Shown: piece by piece, positions 1 to 11,342 of the stretch | Layout of the letters: every line of letters starts with the position of its first letter | How positions within the stretch are numbered: the stretch's first letter is position 1 | NCBI GenBank assembly: GCA_016081115.2 | Contig: CM071936.1 | Span: 78,655,262-78,719,261, forward strand | DNA length: 64,000 nucleotides | Source of the DNA: Rehmannia glutinosa | Lineage: Eukaryota; Streptophyta; Magnoliopsida; Lamiales; Orobanchaceae | Direction of reading: 5' to 3' | The notes under the pieces: model-generated | What the model was told of the DNA's origin: nothing | The model's input: the letters and a program-made list of their open reading frames with translations, nothing else | Databases searched by the model: none | Made by a program: the position numbers and the translations under genes

Positions 1-857
1 ATGCTTCAATTTGCCTTTGACATCCATCTTCCAACATTTTTTCCACATCACATTAAACTGCACAGCTCCCTTGCTTGTTTCAGGATGGTCCCTCTCCAAT
101 TGCTTAGCTTTGATCCCTTGTCTATAGGCTGATTTTACAGAAAACATCCCCTTGTCATCCCAGTGCCGTACATATCAGTCAGGCTCACTTTCGGGATTTA
201 TAGAAATCTGCAGGATCACTTTAACATCCTCAACACAAAAGAATTGCAGCAAGGTCTCTCTGTTCCATGCCTTTCTATCCTCAGTCATGAACTCCCAGGC
301 CCTTATCATTGTCCCTGATGCAGCAGGCACCCTATGAACGGATTGTGCTGGTTCAAAAGAGGGTGGCTTAGGTATCCAAGGCACTTCCCACACCTTCACA
401 AGCTGTCCATCACCAATCTTAAATCTTAGGCCCAACTTAAGGGTTGATTTAGCACGCATCCGACACTTCCACATTCATGAATCCCCACATTTTGGTTCAC
501 AAGCAAGGAGGCGGTCATGAGGAAAATACTTTGCTTTCAAAACTTTACTAAGGACGAGGTTGGGTTGTGTGATGAGTTTCCACAATTGCTTAGCAAGAAG
601 AGCTTCATTGAAAGAAATGATATCCTGAAATCCTAGACCCCCTTCTTCTTTAGGTAGACAAATTTTGTTCCATGAAGCCCATGAGATTTTTTTACCCCCC
701 GTCGAATTTAGTACCCCACCAAAATCTGGAAACGATACTGCAAATTTCATTAACCACCTGAGTAGGTAACTTGAAACATGCCATCACATATGTAGGGAGA
801 GCATTAATCACAGCCTTTATGAGTACTTCTTTACCCGCAGCGGAAAGAAATTTGTTA
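1..857 (-). pseudogene. LINE (non-LTR retrotransposon) reverse transcriptase C-terminal region, broken
   Basis: The minus strand reads as the end of a plant L1-type LINE polyprotein, in three frames: about 857-692, 750-475 and 474-175, continuing to the window edge. The first part has the hallmark stretch FLSAAGKEVLIKAV...PTYVMACFKLP downstream of the RT palm. It runs into FWWG and KKISWASWNKICLPKEEGGLGF, which are typical of plant LINE RT tails, then a region resembling the zf-RVT segment. A frame change near 690 falls in a T/C homopolymer, and a stop at about 475 breaks the frame again. Homology begins abruptly at about 857, next to MULE terminal sequence, so the LINE looks 5'-truncated. 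Its 3' end lies outside the window. It is not functional as seen. Confidence 0.85.
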
Positions 858-940
858 CCCACCATTTTCAAACACACCACTTTTTTTACCCACAATGACC
901 GAAATGCCCTTAATTTAAAAAATACTCAAATTTCAACAAC
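857..940 (+). repeat. MULE left terminal inverted repeat (truncated)
   Basis: It starts at the LINE junction with TTACCCACCATTTTC and ends near AAATGCCCTTAATTT. The same ordered blocks occur inverted at the right end of the element. Confidence 0.6.
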
Positions 941-1104
941 TTTCAAATATGCCTTTTCAGATTTCACTTTCACTGTTCCCAATATACACGTCTCCCAACA
1001 GTGGAAAAAAAACCCAAAACCAAGAACCCCAATTATAACGTGGGAAGAAAAACCAAAAGAGAAAAAACAAAAGAGAGAAGAAACCATACCGTGAGATAAA
1101 AGCC

Positions 1105-1242
1105 ATGGATGAGCACAATAGTGAACTCGTTGTCGCTGCCGCCGAGGCCGAAGCCTATATCGATGACCCTCCAAGCTCTTCCCGGTTAGACGATGCCCCT
1201 CCCTCCACCGCCAAGATGATGCCGCCATTGAACAAGCTTTAA
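1105..1242 (+). CDS. Small ORF in MULE subterminal region, possible first exon of the Ulp1-like gene
   Basis: ATG at 1105 in good plant context (AAGCCATGG) opens 45 codons that are acidic and Ala/Pro-rich (begins MDEHNSELVVAAAEAEA). The GC content is much higher than its surroundings. No homologue is recognised. It lies on the same strand as, and 1.3 kb upstream of, the DUF1985/Ulp1-like exons, and is separated from them by AT-rich intron-like DNA. It could therefore be a first coding exon spliced before its stop, but no clear donor was identified. Function unknown. Confidence 0.35.
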   Translation: MDEHNSELVVAAAEAEAYIDDPPSSSRLDDAPPSTAKMMPPLNKL

Positions 1243-1399
1243 AATTCTACTTCTATTTTAGTGATTTTAGGATTGATTCTTGATTTAGGGATTTATGGAT
1301 TATTAGGTATTTTAGGGATTTAGGGGTTTGAATGTTTAAGACCTTGGATTAGGGTTTGAATGGAACTGTTCGACTGGTTTTGAGGGGGTTGAACTGGAA

Positions 1400-1436
1400 A
1401 GACGAAGGACTTATCACGTTATATATAACCGTATCA

Positions 1437-1494
<58 letters not shown>

Positions 1495-1807
1495 CGTGAT
1501 ATATATTATATATCGTGTTTTGGAAGAGTATATATGTATTTATGTAACGTGTTTTGGGAGCCGAACAATTACATGTTATATATATAATGTGATAACATAT
1601 ATCACGTTATATATATATATATATATACAATGTTGTAAAAAAGTCTTTAGCGCGCCAGCGCCGACTAGAACCTAGCGCCTAAGCGGGGTTAGGCGGGGCC
1701 AGGGCGGGATTAGGCGGGGCTAATCGGAAAAAAAAGCGCAGGCAGACAAGGAGCGCCTAACGCCTAGGCGGGGATTAATCGGGGCTAGGCGGGGACTTTT
1801 ACAACGG

Positions 1808-1860
<53 letters not shown>

Positions 1861-2480
1861 CGTGGTCTACCTTTTCAAGTTATACTTATAACGTGATATA
1901 AAGCATATAACATGATAATAATAACGTAATATAAATAATATAACGTAATTTGAGAGACGAATAGTTGGGAAGACGAACAATTATCATGTTATATATGTAA
2001 CGTGATGACATATATCACGTTATATAAATAACATAATGTATATAACGTTATATATATAACACGAATATAACATGATATACTTTACACTTATATAATATGT
2101 TTAATATGACACGCTATATAATATAACGTGCTATATTATAACACGTTATATAGTGTTATAATACAACACGTTATATTATGTACCGTGTTATATTATTATA
2201 ACACGTTATATTATATAACGTGTTACATTATAACACGATATTTTATATAACGTGATATATCATTTATACCATGATATGTATAATGTGACATGATATATCA
2301 CGGTATATATATAATGTGTTAAGATATATAACGTTATTGAGTATAACGTAATATACATTACCACGTTAAATGTATACCGTGTAAGTTATATATATAACGT
2401 GTTATAGCATATAACATGATATAATATTCTGGATAGTGTTTTGTGTAGTTTTCATGTTATATCTTAGCTTATAATGTGGT
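1400..2480. repeat. AT-rich AACGTG repeat array with (AT)n runs
   Basis: Degenerate copies of TATAACGTG/CACGTTATA, often as the palindrome ATATAACACGTTATAT, with pure (AT)n tracts at about 1439-1492 and (TA)n at 1808-1859. No gene is seen here apart from the small foldback element at 1632-1805. The same motif recurs at 4790-5265, 6280-6600 and 25,080-25,350, all within the MULE. Confidence 0.85.
1632..1805. mobile_element. GC-rich MITE-like element with 12-14 bp terminal inverted repeats
   Basis: A 174-bp GC-rich island inside (TA)n DNA. It begins GTTGTAAAAAAGTC and ends GACTTTTACAAC, which are inverse of each other apart from a length change in the A run. The interior is made of repeated CGCCTAGGCGGGG / GGGGCTAGGCGGGG words. 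TA dinucleotides on both sides fit a TA-type target, but the flanking microsatellite makes this untestable. Family not recognised by name. Confidence 0.55.
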
Positions 2481-3694
2481 AAAAATATCTTATATTTGTC
2501 GATATTTTTTCATCTTATTTAGGTTGGACCTTCGTGGAGAAGGAAGGCTTGTCGTGTTTCCCGAGCTAATATTTGTTGACACGTTAAAGCCAAAGTCCTC
2601 CCTGATATTGTCGTGGAGTTACAGACGTGCTCGGGAGAGTATGATGTATATACGGAGTTCAAACACTCCTGTTTCGGTCATTTTTTGAATTTCGAAATGG
2701 GATTCAGTACAATTGCACCTGTCCATGAAGTTTTATCCCATGAGATACGTAGACCGGGGGCCTCAGATGATGAGTGTTGGTTCCATATAGGAGAGCACGA
2801 CATCAGGTTCTCCCATCGCGAGTACTCTCTCTGTACTGGTCTACGCTTTGCCTCGACATCATTTGATATTACTGGGGACCACGACATACCAGAGGGGGCG
2901 TGTATTAGACATATTTGATTCATGAGCCTCACATCACTGGAGCTTGCCTGCATCATCTTAATGTCGAGGGTAGATTCCGTGAGTCACCGATGATACGCTC
3001 AAAGTGGCGAAGATCTTGGTTCTTTATTATCTACTTGTCGGTCTAGACCAGCGGACGACAATAGTGGATCGGTGGGTTTGGGTCCTAGTCGAGGACACCT
3101 TGCGGTTGGAGAGCTTCCCATGGGGGAAGTATACTTATCAGATCTTGATGCACTATATACGGAGTTTGCCTCATACCTTGTCGACTCCTAGTGCTGAGGC
3201 TCGGTTACCTTTGTATCACTTCTATGGGCCCACATTTGCATTATTGGTACATACTCGATTTATGATTAATTTCTGTATTTTTATATGCATGACACTCTTG
3301 TTATTTATTTATTAATTAGTTAATTGTTTTCTGATAGACATGGGCATTCGAGGCTATACCTTCTTTGGGTGAGGCCTCGTGGTATGAGAGTCTCGTCTGT
3401 CGACTTCCTAGATGCCTTCGTTGGAGGTTCGTGAGGAGGCTATCAATCATCGACGAGCAATTTTTTTATCCGATGAGGTATATAACATGTATAATTGTTT
3501 GTTTATAAATATTTAGTTGACTTGTTAATTATTTATTAATTTTAAATCGTTATGCCATCAGTGTCCTTTTCGCCACGAGACATGGCACCGAGTGAGGCGG
3601 AGGAGCATCGGCTATATATCGGGAGACATCGTTGACGATATCCTCTCGGGTCCTCCTCATTTTGTCCCGAAAAGAGAACAGGTTTTAGGGGGAT

Positions 3695-3905
3695 GGCTCG
3701 GGGAGTAGGGGCACCGGGGTGCGAGTTGGATCACCCGAGGTGCGAGTAGGGGCACACCCCGAGTGAGTAGGGGCAGTCAGGGGCCGAGCATGGGCACCTG
3801 GGGTGTGATTAGGGGCACCCGGGGTACAAGTAGGGGCACTTGGGATGCGATCAGGGGCACTTAGGGTGCGAGCTGGGGCACCCGTGGTATGGGTGGAGAC
3901 AAGAA
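3695..3905 (+). repeat. GC-rich minisatellite within the Ulp1-like gene
   Basis: About ten imperfect units of roughly 21 bp built on GGGGCACCCGGGGTGCGAGT. They lie where the family usually has a low-complexity linker between DUF1985 and the coiled-coil region. The array contributes to frame loss. Confidence 0.75.
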
Positions 3906-4789
3906 TGTCGTCGGCACATCCGTACAGAGGCCTAAGAAAAGGCTTAGGACAGATCCGCCAGCTCGACAGCATGATGATCTTAGTATCCGATAGCCAGACA
4001 TTCATTCCGGGCACTGCTCAGATGATATCCCAGCCCATCATGCCGATCATTATGAGGAGCAGACGAGCAGTATGATACTGGGCTGTAGGTGGATGAGGAT
4101 GATGGTGTTGGGGACTCGTTGAGGACATTCATAGAAGAGCATATTGGACATGTCCAGAGGCTTATGGAGGATCATGTCACTAGGATAGCGACCCGTGTTG
4201 ACGAGCACATGACTCGCTTGGGGGAGCGTTTGGCTTGGTTTGGTGACAACATTTCTCGGTTGGAGACCCGTGTTGACTAGCACGTTGTTGGACTGGGGTG
4301 GCGTTTTGACAAGGTTGATGAGCACCTTACTCAATTGGGTGATCGTGTGGCCAAGGAGCTTGGTCAGGTACCGCAGCTTATTCAGTCTGAGATTAGCCGC
4401 CAGTTCCCATTCATGGGCCAGTACGAGGAGTTCGTGGCACGCCCGGTCAAAGCCACCGCTAATCAGCAGTCGGCTCACGTGCCCCTAAGACCAATCCTAT
4501 TCTGCCTCATCCCCCCGCTGCGACTACCACCCCGGCTCCCCCCGTTGCGACTACCAATCTTGTTATTCAGCAGCGGCTTGTTCGAGATAGGCAGCCATCT
4601 CATTATCTTATCAGCCCGTTCAGGCCCATAGACGTGCGGAAGAGAGACGCTATGGCGGATGAGCATCATCGTTTTTTACCGTCCAAAGAGGAGTGAGTAA
4701 CATGTTTAAATAAGTCAATTTCAAACATTTAATTTATTTTCTTTCTGGAGCATGAGGATGTTACTACTTGAGTCGAAAATGATGTAAGT

Positions 4790-5265
4790 TTTATACTTAT
4801 ACATCAATTATATAACACGTTATATTAATATACAACACGTTATATTTATAACATAACATGTTATATTTATAACATAACATGTTATATTAGACACGTTATA
4901 TATATAAAGTGTCTAATATAACATGTTATGTTATATATATAACGCGTTATATATATAACACGTTATAATATAACGTCTTATATATAACACGATATTAATG
5001 TGTTATATATATATCACGTTATATAATATAACGTGTTATATATATAACACGATATAATCTAATGTGTTATATTAAACACATTATATTATATAACATAGTA
5101 TAACGTGTTCAGATATAACACGTTATAATATAACGTGATATATATATATATATATATAAGACGTTATATTATATAAAGTATAATGTGTTATATATATATC
5201 ACGTTATTATATATATATATATAACGTGTTATGATATAACACGTTATATAATATATAACGTGGGA
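4790..5265. repeat. AACGTG/CACGTT AT-rich array inside an intron of the Ulp1-like gene
   Basis: Dense TATAACACGTTATA palindromes between the donor region near 4690 and the acceptor CTACAG at about 5300. Same motif as at 1400-2480. Confidence 0.8.
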
Positions 5266-5951
5266 GACTTAATTTTTTTTAACATGTATTTTTCTCTACA
5301 GCATATCAATGCATACTTGGCTATCCTCCTGGCTAATCCCCAATTCCTTCGGATTGTTCCTCATGCCCAGATAAGGGGAAAATACACGATTGTCGATACG
5401 TTCCTCTCGGTAAGTAAAATTAATTAATAAAATAATCAATTTTTTTGTGTAGTTTTTTTTTTAAATAATCAATTTTTTTTGTTTTATAGTATATGTGTGA
5501 CAATATCTGGGAAAAACTGCACGACAAAGATCCAGAGGGCACCATATATAACCCTCTAAAAATGGAGAATATCCCTACTGAGGAATTGGACAAAATGGTC
5601 CATATCATCAAACACGGTCCTCGGGGTTGGGGGAATCCGACGGACTGGATAAATGTTAGGGAGGTAATAAAAATAAATTTGGTTTGTTTACTTTTTTCAA
5701 TTTTTGGTGCTTTATTTGTTCTGTTTACTAATTTGCAATTTTATTTTTTTCAGATTTTGATGGTTTGCAATTTTGAGTACCATTTTGTTGCCTGCCGGTT
5801 GGATCATCATGGAGGGGCGATACATCTACACGACATTGTATGTTACAATTATACACCTGAGATTAGGGCCTTGAGGATCAAAGCGACACGACCACTACGT
5901 CGCATCCTCCCTGCATTGCTGCAGCACGTACGCTTCTATAGTCGTGGGTAG

Positions 5952-6284
5952 ACTACTCGTCTCGAGTGGGAGATGATCGAGCCCCGCGCCAAGGGATTAT
6001 TATGAGTAGCCGGATAGCGTTAGTTGCGGGCCATTGACGCTTGTCCAAATCGAGTTTTTGATTGCACGAAAAATGCATAAGGTAGTTGTTCATAAGATGA
6101 TTGTCAAGATTCGCCAAAGGATTGCATTTTCGATATTTAAGTATAGTACGGATAGTAGTACACTTGTAGTAGAGGATGATCAAAATTAGGACATATGTAC
6201 AAAGTAATTATTTGTATATATTTTGCAAAGTTGTAAGCGATTGTATATATTATGACAAGGGTAACAAGGTATGAATATTGTATA

Positions 6285-6316
<32 letters not shown>

Positions 6317-6608
6317 TATATTTATACACGATATATTTATAACGATATATATAATCGCTTTATAACGTAACACGTTACAATATATAACGTGTTAAGATAT
6401 AACACGTTATATATTATAACGTGTTTAATATAACATGTTATAATATATAACGTGTTTAATATAATACGTTAATATATAACGTGTTAAGATATAACACGTT
6501 ATATATTATAACGTGTTATATTAAATATGTTATATATTATAACGTGACAGTCACATTATAATATATTACGTGTTTAATATAACATGTTATAAAGTGACAT
6601 ATTCCACA
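5952..6608. repeat. Intergenic spacer between convergent MULE genes with AACGTG array
   Basis: No coding signal. 5952-6279 is plain AT-rich DNA downstream of the Ulp1-like gene. 6280-6600 holds another array of TATAACGTG/CACGTTATA units. Confidence 0.7.
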
Positions 6609-8347
6609 TTTTTTTACGACGCACCTGCCTGGAAGTACCCGATTGTGTTATTGAGGCGCTACCATCTTCGAGCGGCATCGACATACTACATTTGATGGAA
6701 TTGTGGCCAGCAGCCCCGCATCTTGAGCATACTTGACTCTTATGTGAACGGTTGCTCGATGACTCATCAACAAATTGTATTATATTTTGTCTTGGTCATC
6801 CGGCTTGTCTAGGATCATTCGAGGGATTGCATTCTGATTCTCTCACACCTTCAGGTAGAACTCACCCACCCGGGTCAGGAACTGGTAGCACTTCACCCGC
6901 CCACACTTGTTTAAGGTTTTCGGTTTTATAATAATGTGCAACAAATGAATAAATATTGAGGTTCGCCTTCCTAATTGTTGCAGATGCATGATAGCAAAGT
7001 ATCAACTCATATTCAAACTCTCTACAACTACACGTTCTTAGAGATAAGTTGACCAAATAATTCTTGGTTCCATCTTTCACCTTGTACTTGACACTGCTAA
7101 GACATTGGACATCCATCCTACGAGCTGCCTCGACTGTAATACCTAATCTTTTGGTTGCTTCTTGTGTTAACTCTTCAGCTCTTTTATTAGCAGCAGTGCG
7201 TCACTCGAAAAAACATTTTCCCATAATAGTTCATGCGCACTCAAGCACTGAACAAACCGGTAACTTTCTGGCCCATAATAATCAACTATTAAAGCTCTCG
7301 ACCGAGTTGGATGCCATGAACCCACATCGCCGAACACGACACTTACATCGAGACCATCTTTCCTCCTCTGCACGTTCTAATTTCTTAAATGCACCATTCT
7401 CACTAGCAACTTTCATGTTTGCAAGATATTTTTCATAGTCTTCCTCGCGGTAAGAATATGCTGCATTTCTGTACATTGCTACTACATGATGACTGTACTG
7501 AGCCAAATTCTTTTGCAAATGATAAGTGCAAAGACCATGCACTGCTTCTGTGTACACTGCTTTTATTGCATTACTGATACTCTTATGTTGATTAGAGACA
7601 ATCAAAATATCACGGGGGCAAGCATAAGCTTCTCGCAACTGTCTCAAAAACCATATCCACGACTCATCAGTCTCAACGTCACCAATCCCAACTGCGAGGG
7701 GTAATATTTGTTCATTACCATCTTTTGTTATGGCAACGAACAATATTCCTCGATACTTTCCTTTAAGGTGTGTTCCATCAATAAAAAAAACAGTCCTGCC
7801 ATGGTTCAGGAATCCAGTAATCGATGCATGAAAAGCAAAAAACACATACTGAAATCTATTAGCATGATCTGCCTTCCACCTTGCTATAGATCCAGGATTC
7901 GTCAAAGCCAACGTGTGTGTAAGACGGAAGCATGTTGAATGATTTGTTGTTATCTCCAAATATTATTCCAAAATCATGATGCTTTGCACTTAATGCAACA
8001 TTATAACTGACTTTTAGTCCATGTCGAGATTCCAGCTCTGCCATCATATCTCTTGGAACGAGACTAGAATGCTCAACTAGCAATCTAGAAGCAAAATAGT
8101 GATCGATTACTTTAAAATGCACCTGTCTAGATGCATTTTCATTCACATTCACCCCACATCCCATGTGCTTGTCACATTTTCCTACTCTCCACATATCATT
8201 TTTTCCATATCCACGCATTATAAAAGGACAACGTTCATATCTGCAAATCACATTATAACGAGACCTATCTGAGCATTCAACTTGGTACTCAACTTGATTT
8301 TCAAGGTGATACATGCCTACAACCATCTCCAAATTAGCTTTGCTGAT
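6609..8347 (-). pseudogene. MuDR-type MULE transposase, C-terminal two thirds
   Basis: Read from 8347 downward: a FAR1/MuDR DNA-binding-like Cys/His region (8332-7860), then the MULE transposase core with FFIDGTHLKGKYRG (first Asp) and HGLCTYHLQKNL (C/H motif). A SWIM zinc finger follows (CSCREFEYELILCYH, about 7030-6975), and near 6700 a CCHC knuckle-like stretch. The core appears as MuDR except that the usual SDRHKSI carries Asn and Gln (SNQHKSI), so the second catalytic Asp is lost. Frame changes near 7900, 7290 and 7150 break the gene. The N-terminus is displaced by element A to 16,202-16,819 and by element B to 24,566-25,047. Inferred product: a formerly DDE-type transposase, now inactive. 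Confidence 0.9.
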
Positions 8348-8352
8348 GTATG
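8348..8352 (+). repeat. Target-site duplication GTATG, left of element A
   Basis: GTATG here is repeated exactly at 16,197-16,201, directly after the right LTR of element A. It marks the insertion into the MULE transposase. Confidence 0.93.
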
Positions 8353-9850
8353 TGTTTGATAAATGGTTTTATCATGATTTTGATGATTTTGATTTTACAC
8401 CAAAACAATGTTTTTAAAGGTTGTCCAAATACTCCTAAATGATTTAAAATGGTTTTAATATTTTTCGGAGTATTTCCTCAAGTTTATTTTCGATATAAAA
8501 TTGGACAACACATTTAATGTTTTTAAGTCAATGGGTTTTTACATTGAAACTATGTTGTCCTAATACTCCCAATTGATCTAAAATTTTTCTACTATTTTTT
8601 GGAGTATTTATTGGAATTTATATCGGACAACACTTTTTGTGTAAATGTTTTATTTCTTCAAGACTATATTTCTAATGTTGTCCTAAATACTCCCGATCGG
8701 TTTAAAATGTTTTTACGAATTTTTTGGAGTATTTCTTGAGGTTTATTTTTGTCAAAAATTGGACAACATTGAATTTAGGCGGTCGACCGGTCGACCAAAG
8801 AGGTGACCGGTACCTGGGAGCAAAACATCGAAACAGAAACTTTGTTCCTTCAATTTTTGGTCAGTGCAACCGGTCGCCCTAGCCTTCGACCGGTCGAGGC
8901 GCACTTCGACCGGTCGCCCTGTGTTAATTTGCTGCGACATATGTCAAACTTCTATTTCTGTGCGACCGGTCGCCCTATGCTTTGACAGCAAAATTCTAAC
9001 CGTTGTGTAGCAGACAGCTTTTCCCTAAATTATGGGATTGATTTCTAACAGCTATAATCTTGATTTTAATTGCAATTTTTTTGTAGAAATCAGATTCCAA
9101 GAGGAGCCTATCAAGTATCAATCATCTCCTATAAATAGAGGAAAAATTGAAGCAACACAACAAGAGAGAGAAAACTACAACACAACAAGATACACTCAAG
9201 AATACACTTGTTCTCACATTGTCTTATTTCTTGTTGTAATTTGCCTAGCTATTCACTTTCACATCCTTGAGGTCTAGGCTATTCTTGATTACACTTGCAC
9301 TCAATTGTATAATTCATTATTGAGTTGTAATCTTGAATTTTTGGGTTATCATTCAACACAAGATATCCTTGTGAGTGTTCTTGTGGTAAGAACACACTTG
9401 GGTGATCTAGGTGTTAGGTGTGAGAAGATTGTGGTAATCTTCTTGTTGAGGTGTTGAAGAATTTGGTATTCTTAAAGGTTGAAGATTGTGGTAATCTTCA
9501 CAAGATGCCGTTGGAGATTGTGGTAATCTTCAAGAGAGATTGTGGTAATCTCAAAGGTGGTGTTGAAGAAGAGTGTGGTGCTCTTCAAGGTGTTGTTGTA
9601 AGTTGGTGTTGTATTAATTTTTGGTAATTTAATAAAATCTTTTTTCTTTTTGAAATCCATCCCGGATATACTGGGGTGGTAGAGGATTAGGCCCTAGGTG
9701 GGTTGAACTCTTTAAATCGACGCGTGTGTTGTTTACATTCCGCACCTTTATTATTGTCTTTGAGCATTCGGTTCGAAAAAGAGGGCAAAATCGAAAAGAT
9801 GGAGATAATCTATTCACCCCCTCTAGATTATCGTAGCCGCTTGACTTACA
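8353..9850 (+). repeat. Element A 5' LTR
   Basis: 1,498 bp, from TGTTTGATAAATGG to GCTTGACTTACA. It contains five (R)ACCGGTCG motifs at 8778-8977, a TATA-like TATAAATAG at about 9129-9137, and a run of GATTGTGGTAATCTTC imperfect repeats at about 9430-9560. By eye it is very similar to the copy at 14,698; the clearest mismatches gather in the CCGGTC cluster. Confidence 0.92.
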
Positions 9851-9852
9851 AG

Positions 9853-9868
9853 TGGTATCGAGCCAAAC
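9853..9868 (+). other. Element A primer-binding site
   Basis: TGGTATCGAGCCAAAC, two bases after the LTR. It resembles the complement of initiator tRNA-Met (TGGTATCAGAGCC) with one base missing. Confidence 0.75.
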
Positions 9869-9871
9869 TCT

Positions 9872-11342
9872 TTGGCAAGCTCGTTTCACATCGCGAGTGA
9901 AGAGAAACGATCGTCGGCTACAAATGAAGCTCATCTTTCCGGCACCTCCACCACCAAGCCACCTCGGTTTGATTCCAAAAATTTTATATTTTGGAAAGAA
10001 AGAATGGAATGCTACTTACAAGGTTGCGGGTTCGACATTTGGAACACCGTCATTAATGGAGAATCCATTCCGATGAAAGATACACCACACACCTCAAAAG
10101 GCTTCAAAAAGCTCAATGATGAAGAGAAGAAAATCATCTCTTTAAATGGTAAAGCTCTTAATATTTTACTTTGTTCACTTACCACTTTGGAATTTGATCA
10201 TGTTGTAGGTATTCAATCGGCACATGAAATATGGCAAAAATTAGAAGCCATCTATGAAGTATATGCAAATGAAAGGAGCAACTCAAAAGCATCTATTTCA
10301 CAAATGGATACAACATCAAATCCAACAACATGGGATAAGCCTTCTACAACCTCCCATGATGAACAAGTTGAACAATGCCTCATGGGCATCGAAGAAGAAA
10401 ACGAGGTAAGTTCTAAACCCTCTACTTCTTATGACCATGAATTGCAAAATGAATATAGTGATTTACAAAATGATTATGATGAGCTACAAGATGAATTCCA
10501 AAACTTACTTGTTAAATACAAAAATTTGAAAAAGGAATTCATTGTTTTGAAAAATGATAAGGATAGTTTATTTACTTCCTATGAATCACTATCATGTGCT
10601 CACACCACCACTCTTGACAAGGTTAGAAACCTTGAGAAAGAAAATAGTACTCTTGTTCAGGATATAAATTGCTTGAAAAATGATTTATCTAAATCCAACT
10701 TGAGTACCGATAGAATAACCAATATTGTTGATTGTTGTGATAATTCGAAACTAGAACTTGATCATAAGCCTAAGGGTGTCAATCACATGAAAAAAAAATC
10801 AAGTCTCTAAGCACGTTGGTCATTATGCTCCTAGAATTATTACATGCTTTTATTGTGGTAAAAAGGGTCATACGGTAAATACTTGTCGGTCTTGAAATAG
10901 CTCTAATTATTGTTGGAGACCTAAAAGTCTCAAGAATAATCCCAAAGGACCCAAACACATGAGGGTACCACAAAACAATGTCATATTAGGTACCCGGCGA
11001 AATAATGATCGAAGAAAATTTATACCGCCAAGAAGACATCAAATGACCGTTTCATTTGATCAAAGAAGGAGAAACTATTTTCGACAAAGCCAATTTCCAA
11101 GAAGAGGATATAATCAAAAATGGGAAGAACACAATCCTTGGAAATGGCAAAGACATCATCAACAAGATGATTTTCAAAGAAGAAGAGACTATCAACAATG
11201 GGAAGGCAACAAACTTTGGAAATGGAGTAATCAAAGAAGTCATCATCAACAAAGTGACTTCTCAAGGGGAAGATATCATCAACAATGGGAACGGCACAAC
11301 CTATGGAAACGGTATAATTGGTAAACCGTATCTCCCTATTTA
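9872..11342 (+). pseudogene. Element A gag (copia type) with CCHC knuckle and QQWE repeats
   Basis: Open from about 9872 to 10,810. It has a UBN2-type copia Gag core (FDSKNFIFWKERMECYL, then LNDEEKKIISLNGKALN) and a long coiled coil (residues about 185-290, NEYSDLQNDYDELQDEF). No ATG stands at the start of the open frame; the first in-frame Met is the ERMECYL one. After a length change in an A run near 10,790 the frame shifts. The CCHC zinc knuckle CFYCGKKGHTVNTC (about 10,848-10,890) and a basic QQWE-rich tail (10,959-11,342) follow, with one stop. Element B keeps the same protein in one frame. It would form the RNA-packaging particle. Broken here. Confidence 0.85.
11085..11330 (+). repeat. 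Three tandem coding repeats in the gag tail
   Basis: Three imperfect units of about 78-87 bp encoding YxQxWExxxxWKW-type Gln/Trp/Arg-rich peptides. The same array is present inverted in element B at 21,610-21,880. Confidence 0.65.

Larger units (their letters stand above)
2526..5951 (+). pseudogene. DUF1985 / Ulp1-like protease gene carried by the MULE, multi-exon, broken
   Basis: Exon about 2613-2918 has the DUF1985 signature WFHIGEHDIRFSHREYSLCTGL. The segment at 3004-3247 (SFPWGKYTYQ) and, after an intron from about 3248 to 3340, WAFEAIPSLGEA match the plant mobile/DUF1985 family order. The middle (4089-4500) is a heptad-rich coiled coil with repeats of VDEHMTRLGERL type. After a long intron, exons at about 5301-5409, 5490-5663 and 5754-5951 resemble the C48 (Ulp1) SUMO-protease fold, with candidate catalytic His in FEYHFVACRLD and Asp in IHLHDIV. 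The frame stops before any Gln/Cys (DCG) box can be seen, and internal stops and frame changes occur. Known family: ULP-like genes spread by plant MULEs (Kaonashi type). Not an active protease as read. Confidence 0.65.

Noticed and set aside
3700..3900. CRISPR-like array
   Set aside because: The repeats are contiguous without unique spacers, and this is a plant genome; it is a minisatellite.
3685..4014. Pro/Thr-rich frame on the minus strand
   Set aside because: Antisense of the 21-bp GC minisatellite in the Ulp1-like gene.
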